Shown here in pieces: positions 1-4,658 of a stretch of 6,423 nt of DNA. The notes beneath the pieces were generated by a model, which saw only the letters and a list, made by a program, of their open reading frames with translations, had not been told where the DNA came from and did no database searches. The stretch's first letter is position 1. Each line of letters begins with the position of its first letter. The stretch is from NCBI GenBank assembly GCA_945861315.1, contig CAMAUB010000079.1:1-6423 (forward strand), given 5' to 3'. Source of the DNA: Chlamydia trachomatis. Its GTDB lineage: Bacteria > Chlamydiota > Chlamydiia > Chlamydiales > JAAKFR01. The translations under genes were made by a program, and so were the position numbers.

Positions 1-734
1 GCTTTTGCCTGCTCAAGTCCCTCAAGAGGTACAATCCCTAAAAAGAGAGCTTCCCATAATATGTAGATTGCAAGCGGTATGGAGGTTCCAATAAAAATTG
101 CTTTTTTCACTTTTTTTCGATCACGACCAAGATAGTTGGTCAATGTAGGAATAAGCCCTTGAAAACCAAATGACGCAAATACCACAGGAGTTGCATAAAG
201 AGCACTTCCCCAGTTGTGATGCAACAGCTGGACAAGCCTCACATTTCCTAGCCCTAGGATAACAAAAAAGAGGAAAGAGAGCCCAAGACCGATCATTAAA
301 ACCCAATTGATTCGATCAACAGCCCATGGCCCAATCAAGACGAAGGGAGCAAAAATCAGGACAAAGATAATGGGACCAAGCCAGCTTGGAGTATGCAGTA
401 ATTCATTGACAAGGCCACCTCCACCTGAGACATAGGCAACAGTGAGTGAGTAGAAGAGGAACAAATAGAGGATCCATGCAATCACTTTGCCTGTGCGTCC
501 CATGGTCATCTCAGCCATGGAGACAATATTTACCTCTTTTGGACTCCAAAGAAAAACTTCAACAAAAAGAAGGCCAGTAGTAGCCATAAAAAGCCAGCAA
601 AGAACGTAGATTACCAAGGCTGGGAAAAACCCGCCAAGCCCAGTTAAAATAGGCAAGGCGAGCATTCCCCCCCCAATCGTTGTTCCAGCGACTAAAAGAG
701 CTCCCCCGAATAATGTTCCTGTTTTTTTACCCAT
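1..734 (-). CDS. tyrP: Aromatic amino acid permease, TyrP/Mtr (HAAAP) family, N-terminal 244 residues, 3' end outside window
   Basis: Seen: reading leftward from ATG at 734-732 the frame stays open to the window edge, giving 244 residues of a very hydrophobic protein. It starts MGKKTGTLFGGALLVAGTT and continues IGGGMLALP (residues 20-28), the glycine-rich unwound first helix typical of Mtr/TyrP and the wider APC superfamily. Further hydrophobic segments lie around residues 36-61, 83-106, 119-136, 143-165, 178-195 and 210-236. The stretch FASFGFQGLIPTLTNYLG (186-203) followed by RDRKKVKKAI is the family's conserved middle region. Known: these inner-membrane permeases import tyrosine or tryptophan by proton symport and are about 400 residues long, so roughly 40% is missing. 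Whether the substrate is tyrosine or tryptophan cannot be told here. The start is supported by alignment of the N-terminus with the family, but no Shine-Dalgarno sequence precedes it. A G8 run covers codons 21-23. The position next to glmS/glmM echoes the C. trachomatis order. Confidence 0.93.
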   Translation of the reverse strand, partial: MGKKTGTLFGGALLVAGTTIGGGMLALPILTGLGGFFPALVIYVLCWLFMATTGLLFVEVFLWSPKEVNIVSMAEMTMGRTGKVIAWILYLFLFYSLTVAYVSGGGGLVNELLHTPSWLGPIIFVLIFAPFVLIGPWAVDRINWVLMIGLGLSFLFFVILGLGNVRLVQLLHHNWGSALYATPVVFASFGFQGLIPTLTNYLGRDRKKVKKAIFIGTSIPLAIYILWEALFLGIVPLEGLEQAK

Positions 735-750
735 AACAATAGCGTAAAAT

Positions 751-777
751 ATTATATGATATTAATCTTTTAATCAA
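751..777 (-). promoter_or_regulatory. Candidate sigma-70-type promoter of the permease gene
   Basis: On the minus strand TATAAT (756-751) is a perfect -10 hexamer. TTGATT (777-772) is a reasonable -35, but the spacer is only 15 nt; TATTGA with a 17-nt spacer is the alternative. The predicted start near 744 would leave a leader of about 10 nt without a Shine-Dalgarno sequence. The region is AT-rich, so chance matches are common. Confidence 0.35.
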
Positions 778-859
778 TAGCTATTAAACGCTTTATGAGA
801 CTATTCAAAAAACAGTTTACAAAAGACTCCTCTTTTTTATACCCACCGCCTCTATCTAC

Positions 860-1849
860 TCAAGCTTTTGACTCAGCTGCTGCTGCTGCTAGCCGCCTTT
901 TCTCTATGATGGTTCTTCTCATAGCGTCAGCAAATGAATCTTGAGTCACACCAATTTTTTTCAACTGGATAGCAACCATCTCGCCCTTTACAGCATTGAG
1001 CTTGTCAACTAAGCCCTGTAACTCATGTTGCGACCTCAGATATTCAGTTTGTATCTGAGAAAGCTCTGCAACTCCTGCGGCCTGTTCTCGAATCAAGTTT
1101 TCTTGCTGTGCTTGCAACTCTTCACGCCTTTTTTGAAGAACTTTCTCATCACGCACAAGCTTCTCTTGATCTCTTTGTAATGCAGTTGATACTGCTTGTC
1201 CCTGACTCAAGGCGGCAACAGACTTTTGTAGTGCCTCACGTGTAACATCAAGCGATTGATTCTCTTGTGCTAGTCTATCAATCTGTACTTGTCTCTCAGC
1301 ATTTTGTCTTCTGTAGTTCTCGATTCCTTCCCCAATGGCGGCAATCTTTGTTGTGAGGTCTGTTTCAAGTGACTGAAGATCACCTGTTACTGCCACAAGT
1401 ACTTGACCATCACGAGAAAATTGCTCAGCACTAGCGGCAAAAGTTCTTGAAACTGTCTCTATTTGATCTTTAAAAGTTTGCAGAAGCTGCGCTGCCTCAT
1501 CATTTGCTTTTTGAAGTCGATCGACCTCTGGAGCAAAGTCGTTATCAATAGCATTACGGAAACGATCGACCTGAAAAGCCAGGCTCACTAAAGTTACCAT
1601 TTTTTTTGAATAATAGGTTGCAACTGCTGACACAGCCGATCCAACACCAGCAAATGCATAAGTACTCTCACTAAAGTCAAGATGTCCTGTTCCCGCCACA
1701 ACGAGCAACGAAACCCCAAGAACAGTCAAAGCACCACAAATAACAGCCGTTATTTTTGCAATGCTTGATTGAACAACAGGTGCATTTCCCCCCACCTCTA
1801 AAATATGCTCGGACGCACTCACCGCGCCTGTAGCTACTAAACTTGCCAT
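860..1849 (-). CDS. Inc-like protein: bilobed hydrophobic segment followed by a long coiled coil, 329 residues
   Basis: Start: ATG at 1849-1847 (MASLVATGAVSASEH...) lies 6 nt after a perfect AAGGAGG. A TTG two codons upstream (1855) directly abuts that site and cannot be the start. Seen in the protein: a polar N-terminus of about 30 residues with no positively charged signal-peptide region; a hydrophobic segment at about 33-54 (ITAVICGALTVLGVSLLV), a short polar turn (GTGHLDFSES), then a second hydrophobic segment at about 63-81. From about residue 95 to 310 it is almost continuous Gln/Glu/Arg/Leu-rich helix with only one proline (near 107), as expected of a coiled coil. The C-terminus carries an alanine run. 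Known: two closely spaced membrane helices mark chlamydial inclusion membrane proteins, which are type III secreted into the vacuole membrane. Inference: this is an Inc candidate with its coiled coil facing host cytosol. It could instead be an inner-membrane structural protein. I do not recognise a named gene. Confidence 0.88.
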   Translation of the reverse strand: MASLVATGAVSASEHILEVGGNAPVVQSSIAKITAVICGALTVLGVSLLVVAGTGHLDFSESTYAFAGVGSAVSAVATYYSKKMVTLVSLAFQVDRFRNAIDNDFAPEVDRLQKANDEAAQLLQTFKDQIETVSRTFAASAEQFSRDGQVLVAVTGDLQSLETDLTTKIAAIGEGIENYRRQNAERQVQIDRLAQENQSLDVTREALQKSVAALSQGQAVSTALQRDQEKLVRDEKVLQKRREELQAQQENLIREQAAGVAELSQIQTEYLRSQHELQGLVDKLNAVKGEMVAIQLKKIGVTQDSFADAMRRTIIEKRRLAAAAAESKA

Positions 1850-1855
1850 ACACAA

Positions 1856-1862
1856 CCTCCTT
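1856..1862 (-). promoter_or_regulatory. Strong Shine-Dalgarno site of the Inc-like gene
   Basis: The minus strand reads AAGGAGG followed by six bases (TTGTGT) and ATG at 1849. This is a full anti-16S match at ideal spacing and fixes the start at 1849. It is the only strong ribosome binding site in the window; the other genes have weak or no visible sites. Confidence 0.9.
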
Positions 1863-1864
1863 GT

Positions 1865-1873
1865 TTGTTAATA
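1865..1873. repeat. Left 9-bp direct repeat (imperfect target duplication) of the short element
   Basis: TTGTTAATA here and TTGTTAACA at 1944-1952 differ at one position. Because TTGTTAACAA is itself palindromic, the two flanks also pair as inverted repeats and extend the hairpin stem. A duplication is therefore likely but not proven. Confidence 0.5.
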
Positions 1874-1943
1874 ACTTACCTTACACGTATTTTTTCTTCT
1901 TCAAGGTACTCCTCGCTCCTTGAAGGCAAAAAATGCGTAAGGC
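1874..1943 (-). mobile_element. Shortened, decayed copy of the MITE at 2608-2766, forming a hairpin in the leader of the Inc-like gene
   Basis: The arms at 1879-1906 and 1918-1942 pair: CCTTAC..ATTTTTTC..TTCAAGG on the left against CCTTGAAGG.AAAAAATGCGTAAGG on the right, with small bulges and an 11-base loop. Read on the minus strand it matches the complete element in order: CCTTACGCATTTTTT near the beginning, then CTTCA, then GAGCGAGG (1918-1911), then GAAAAAAT and TAAGGTAAGT at the end (TAAGGTGAGT in the full copy). The middle of about 90 bases is missing, and about four bases are missing at its right-hand (1943) end. It is flanked by TTGTTAATA (1865-1873) and TTGTTAACA (1944-1952), an 8/9 match consistent with an aged 9-bp target duplication. 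Its inner edge lies about a dozen bases from the Shine-Dalgarno site of the Inc-like gene. Confidence 0.72.
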
Positions 1944-1952
1944 TTGTTAACA
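1944..1952. repeat. Right 9-bp direct repeat (imperfect target duplication) of the short element
   Basis: TTGTTAACA, the partner of TTGTTAATA at 1865-1873, immediately outside the element's right end. The 8/9 match has the same length as the exact duplication around the complete element at 2608-2766. Confidence 0.5.
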
Positions 1953-1980
1953 AAATCTTTATATAAAATAAAAAGATTAA

Positions 1981-2009
1981 TTGACACTCTTTTCTTTTTT
2001 GCGTAAAAA
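1981..2009 (+). promoter_or_regulatory. Candidate promoter of the thioesterase gene, possibly giving a leaderless transcript
   Basis: A perfect TTGACA (1981-1986) is followed by exactly 17 bases and then TAAAAA (2004-2009), a 4/6 match to the -10 consensus. Standard geometry puts the transcription start at about 2016, which is the A of the ATG. AT-rich sequence upstream (1955-1980) could act as an UP element or hold another promoter (TATAAA at 1962-1967 lacks a good -35). Confidence 0.45.
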
Positions 2010-2015
2010 AGTGGG

Positions 2016-2507
2016 ATGGAAGGAAAAACCGTTACATCGACTGCGATTGACAACCATACATATAAGATCTTTCCTAACGATCTAAATACGAACAATACAG
2101 TGTTTGGTGGCCTTGTCATGGGCATGCTCGATCGCATCACACTTGTTGTCGCCGAGAAACACTCAGAGCAAGTTTGTGTTACCGCCTCTGTCGATGCACT
2201 TCATTTTTTATCTCCAGCTCACTTGGGTGAAATCCTTGTTTTCAAAGCTGCCATCAACCGCAGTTGGCACGCTTCAATGGAAATTGGGATCAAAGTTCTT
2301 GCTGAAAACTACAAGACAAAAGAGAGTCGTCATGTTGTGTCAGCCTACTTCACTTTTGTTGCACTCAATGATAAAGGACGCCCAACTCTTGTTCCTAAAG
2401 TGATTGCCGAGAGCAAGCTTGAAAAAAGACGGTTTGAGGAGGCAGACATCCGCCGCCAAAATCGTCTGAAGATGGCCCAAGAAAATAAAGAACGCCGCTT
2501 GATCTAA
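2016..2507 (+). CDS. Hotdog-fold acyl-CoA thioesterase (YciA/BACH-like), 163 residues
   Basis: Role: hydrolyses acyl-CoA thioesters to free acid and CoA in the cytosol. Seen: a single hotdog domain fills about residues 12-130. The hallmark N-terminal block is FPNDLNTNNTVFGG (19-32), then LVMGMLD, where Asp39 occupies the conserved acidic position on the central helix. VTASVDALHFLSP (55-67) follows, then SMEIGIKVLAEN (88-99) and the last core strand AYFTFVALNDKGRP (110-123), matching YciA and the single-domain acyl-CoA hydrolases of Chlamydia. A basic, highly charged helical tail (about 131-163) follows. The 163-residue length is normal for the group. The frame is closed by TAA at 2004, so ATG at 2016 is the first possible start. 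No Shine-Dalgarno sequence is visible. The gene diverges from the Inc-like gene and converges on glmS, so it is probably a single-gene unit. Its natural acyl substrate cannot be read from sequence. Confidence 0.93.
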   Translation: MEGKTVTSTAIDNHTYKIFPNDLNTNNTVFGGLVMGMLDRITLVVAEKHSEQVCVTASVDALHFLSPAHLGEILVFKAAINRSWHASMEIGIKVLAENYKTKESRHVVSAYFTFVALNDKGRPTLVPKVIAESKLEKRRFEEADIRRQNRLKMAQENKERRLI

Positions 2508-2524
2508 AGAAATTATAATTTCTT
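2507..2524. terminator. Perfect 18-bp AT palindrome overlapping the thioesterase stop codon, possible weak terminator
   Basis: AAGAAATTATAATTTCTT is a perfect palindrome that begins at the last base of the TAA stop. It is followed by T-rich sequence (TTCTCTTTTATTT at 2531-2543) and later by a T8 run (2559-2566). The stem has only two G-C pairs and no uridine tract directly after it, so intrinsic termination is uncertain; a protein-binding dyad is possible. Confidence 0.3.
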
Positions 2525-2598
2525 AAGATGTTCTCTTTTATTTACTTGATTGAAATTCTTTTTTTTGCAAAATCATACAAATTAAAAATAAATCCATG

Positions 2599-2607
2599 GA
2601 GTTAGTT
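2599..2607. repeat. Left target-site duplication of the MITE
   Basis: GAGTTAGTT occurs here and again at 2767-2775, exactly abutting the two ends of the inverted-repeat element. The match continues one base further (A) on both sides, so the duplication is 9 or 10 bp depending on where the element end is placed. Confidence 0.82.
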
Positions 2608-2766
2608 ACTCACCTTACGCATTTTTTCCCTTCACAGAGTGAGCGAGGGGGTCAAAATGCGAAGAGTGAGACGAAGAGCAACTTTATAAAGTTGGTCGAG
2701 GAACACTCTGAAGCAGGTTGGCCTCCGCAGCCACTCTGTGAAGAGGAAAAAATGCGTAAGGTGAGT
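2608..2766. mobile_element. Complete 159-bp MITE-like palindromic element with 34/35-bp terminal inverted repeats
   Basis: The left end (2608-2641) starts ACTCACCTTACGCATTTTTT and ends TTCACAGAGTG. The right end (2732-2766) is its reverse complement apart from one extra base (CC-CTT against CCTCTT). The interior also pairs imperfectly, and the exact centre (2679-2694) is the perfect palindrome CAACTTTATAAAGTTG, so one strand can fold into a single long hairpin. The direct repeat GAGTTAGTT abuts both ends, which is the signature of transposition. No transposase is encoded. Known: MITEs are non-autonomous and moved by a transposase acting on matching ends. The family supplying it is unknown; 9-bp duplications occur in several, including IS1 and IS4. 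A shorter relative is at 1874-1943. Confidence 0.85.
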
Positions 2767-2775
2767 GAGTTAGTT
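2767..2775. repeat. Right target-site duplication of the MITE
   Basis: Second copy of GAGTTAGTT, directly after the element's right terminus GGTGAGT. Removing the element plus one copy predicts an uninterrupted ancestral site with GAGTTAGTT joined to ATAGTCG. Confidence 0.82.
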
Positions 2776-2841
2776 ATAGTCGATAATTTAATTAAACTAG
2801 GGCGTGTCATCAATTAAGCCAAATAGAGGTTATTACGCATT

Positions 2842-4647
2842 TCACTCAACAGTAACCGATTTGGCAAGGTTGCGGGGTTGATCAATTTCACAGCCGCGCT
2901 CTAGTGCTATTTCATAAGCAAGCAGTTGTGTGGCAATGGTTGTCAAGATAGGAGCGAGTTCATCAAGAGTTTCTGGGACAGTGATCACCTCATCGCATAA
3001 AGAAGCATCCCAACTTTGCGGCACAATACCAATGATTTTTCCCTCACGCGCTTTTACCTCACGTAGGTTGCTGTTCATCTTATCAAAGGTGTGATGATCG
3101 GCAAGGCAGGCAACTGTTGGACAATCCTCATTGATGAGAGCAATTGGTCCATGCTTCATCTCACCGGCGGCATACCCATTGGCATTGATATAGCCAATCT
3201 CTTTGAGCTTCAGTGCCCCTTCTAGGGCTGTTGGAAACATGTAACGTCTTCCAAGAAAGAAGAAGTTGTCATATTTTGCATATGCCTTGGCAATTTTTTT
3301 AATTATCTCACGCTGCTCAAGCACTTTTTTTGCCTGCTCAGGAAGTTTCATAAGATAGGAGATAAAGTGTTGCCCATTAGTAGAAGAGAGTTGGCGGCGC
3401 CGTCCCAATTTAAGCGCTATAAGAGCTAGGACAATCAGCTGACTTGTGAATGCTTTAGTGGAGCAGACACCAATTTCTGGTCCCGCTCGTAAAAATAGAC
3501 ACGTATCAACCATACGAGCGATGGTAGAATTTTGTACGTTGCAAATGCCGATTATTTTAGCACCTTTCTCCTTAAGTTCGCCCATGGCAGCTAGAGTGTC
3601 GGCTGTCTCTCCCGACTGACTAATGGCTATGACTAGTGTATTATCCATGACAACGGGATTGCGGTAGCGATATTCAGAGGAGACGTGAATCTCAACTGGA
3701 ATACGAGCTAAGTCCTCAAAAAGGTAGCTGGCAACCAATCCTGCATGATAGGAAGTGCCACATGCCAGGATAATAATTCGCTGCACTCTTTTCTCATCAA
3801 GATTCAACTCATCTAAGATGGCGGTTCCCTGCTTTTCAGAGTAGCGAGAGAGCAAGGCATTTTGAATGGTTTGAGGTTGCTCAAAGATCTCCTTAAGGGT
3901 GTAGTGAGCAAAATTTCCTTTTGTTGCATCTTCAATTTCACTGCCTACTTCACAGCACTCTTTTTTGATAGGAACTTGGCGTGCATTAAAAGCTGTAATT
4001 CCTTCCGTTGTTACAAGTGCAATCTCAGAGGAGTGGAGGTAGATCACATCACGCGTATATTTTAAAAAGGCTTGAGCATCTGACCCAATGAACATCTCTC
4101 CATCACCTAAACCAATAGCCAAGGAACTCTCTTTTGCAACACAAACAAGTTGACCTGGATGATCTTCATGGATCACGACAATAGCAAAGGTTCCTTTCAA
4201 TTTTGGAACAGCTCTTTTCACTGCCTCTAAAAGATCCCCCTCATAGAGGGAAGCTATAAGTTGAGGGATCACCTCTGTGTCAGTTTCAGAGTGAAACTTG
4301 ACCCCTGTTTTCTCAAGTTGAGCGCGAATTTTATCGTGATTTTCAATGATACCGTTGTGAACAACTGCACATTTATTTGTCTGATCAAAATGGGGGTGAG
4401 CATTTTCTTTAGAAGGTTTGCCATGAGTTGCCCAGCGTGTGTGTGCAATCGCTATGTGACAGTGCTCATTTTCAAAAGCGTGATCAAGGTTGGAAACTTT
4501 TCCCACCTCTTTTTTAATACTCAATTTTCCTTCAATCAATGCTGCAATGCCTGCCGAATCATAGCCTCGATATTCGAGTTTATGAATTCCCTCTAAAACA
4601 ATTGGAATCGCCTCTTGTTTTCCTATGTAACCTGAGATTCCGCACAT
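2842..4647 (-). CDS. glmS: Glutamine--fructose-6-phosphate aminotransferase (isomerising), 601 residues
   Basis: Reaction: L-glutamine + fructose-6-phosphate to glucosamine-6-phosphate + glutamate, the committed cytosolic step toward UDP-GlcNAc. Seen: an N-terminal class II glutaminase domain (about 2-225) with Cys2 as the nucleophile after Met removal (MCGISGYIG), HTRWATHG at 69-76, HNG at 97-99 and TDTE at 122-125. The linker carries LKEIFEQP (251-258). The first SIS domain (about 285-420) has ACGTSYHA (295-302), SQSGETADT (343-351) and CSTKAFTSQ (395-403). The second SIS domain (about 455-590) has EGALKLKEIGYI (476-487) and AGEMKHGP (494-501). The canonical C-terminus LAKSVTVE closes the sugar site. 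Length fits the family (E. coli about 609). All expected motifs are present and the gene appears intact. It is the downstream partner of glmM, 9 bases away, with AGGA 7 nt before ATG. No glmS ribozyme fits in the short gap. Confidence 0.98.
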   Translation of the reverse strand: MCGISGYIGKQEAIPIVLEGIHKLEYRGYDSAGIAALIEGKLSIKKEVGKVSNLDHAFENEHCHIAIAHTRWATHGKPSKENAHPHFDQTNKCAVVHNGIIENHDKIRAQLEKTGVKFHSETDTEVIPQLIASLYEGDLLEAVKRAVPKLKGTFAIVVIHEDHPGQLVCVAKESSLAIGLGDGEMFIGSDAQAFLKYTRDVIYLHSSEIALVTTEGITAFNARQVPIKKECCEVGSEIEDATKGNFAHYTLKEIFEQPQTIQNALLSRYSEKQGTAILDELNLDEKRVQRIIILACGTSYHAGLVASYLFEDLARIPVEIHVSSEYRYRNPVVMDNTLVIAISQSGETADTLAAMGELKEKGAKIIGICNVQNSTIARMVDTCLFLRAGPEIGVCSTKAFTSQLIVLALIALKLGRRRQLSSTNGQHFISYLMKLPEQAKKVLEQREIIKKIAKAYAKYDNFFFLGRRYMFPTALEGALKLKEIGYINANGYAAGEMKHGPIALINEDCPTVACLADHHTFDKMNSNLREVKAREGKIIGIVPQSWDASLCDEVITVPETLDELAPILTTIATQLLAYEIALERGCEIDQPRNLAKSVTVE

Positions 4648-4654
4648 ATACTGT

Positions 4655-4658
4655 TCCT
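4655..4658 (-). promoter_or_regulatory. glmS Shine-Dalgarno site overlapping the glmM stop codon
   Basis: The minus strand reads TTTTAGGAACAGTATATG: AGGA (4658-4655) is 7 nt before the glmS ATG, and the TAG stop of glmM (4659-4657) shares its AG with this site. Ribosomes ending glmM would be placed to start glmS, so coupled translation is likely. Confidence 0.75.

Larger units (their letters stand above)
2508..2841. other. 334-base intergenic region between converging thioesterase and glmS genes
   Basis: Apart from the palindrome at 2507-2524 and the MITE with its target duplications (2599-2775), I see no gene here. Bases 2525-2598 and 2777-2841 are AT-rich without ORF, hairpin or tRNA. A 73-codon frame at 2596-2817 runs through the MITE and shows no protein-like character. 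No GC-rich terminator for glmS is visible, so the MITE hairpin is the strongest structure available to stop transcription from either side. Confidence 0.7.

Noticed and set aside
121..306. 61-codon minus-strand ORF near the left edge
   Set aside because: It lies inside the permease gene in another frame; the permease frame matches the family throughout.
769..788. TTTAAT/ATTAAA dyad overlapping the permease -35 region as an operator
   Set aside because: Six AT-only pairs in AT-rich sequence; expected by chance and not linked to any known regulator.
821..836. AAAAGA/TCTTTT hairpin downstream of the Inc-like gene as its terminator
   Set aside because: Six weak pairs, and the T-run follows the stem only on the plus strand, which is the wrong direction for this gene.
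1850..1855. TTG at 1855 as start of the Inc-like gene, adding two residues
   Set aside because: It directly follows AAGGAGG with no spacing, while ATG at 1849 has ideal 6-nt spacing.
1901..2140. 79-codon minus-strand ORF across the short repeat and thioesterase start
   Set aside because: It overlaps the clear thioesterase gene antisense and the hairpin element, and has no family resemblance.
2596..2817. 73-codon plus-strand ORF in the thioesterase-glmS gap
   Set aside because: It runs through both arms and centre of the MITE, has no ribosome binding site, and its sequence is simply the translation of the repeat.
2833..2842. TTACGCATTT at the glmS stop codon as a third MITE fragment
   Set aside because: Only 10 bases match the element end, there is no pairing arm nearby, and the match overlaps a normal glmS terminus.
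4261..4596. 111-codon ORF antisense to glmS, with similar ones at 3862-4065 and 4663-4845
   Set aside because: Shadows of strongly conserved glmS and glmM coding sequence, with no ribosome binding sites and cysteine-rich random-looking products.
4648..4656. glmS ribozyme/riboswitch upstream of glmS
   Set aside because: The intergenic gap is nine bases and upstream sequence is glmM coding; the ribozyme needs over 100 bases of leader.
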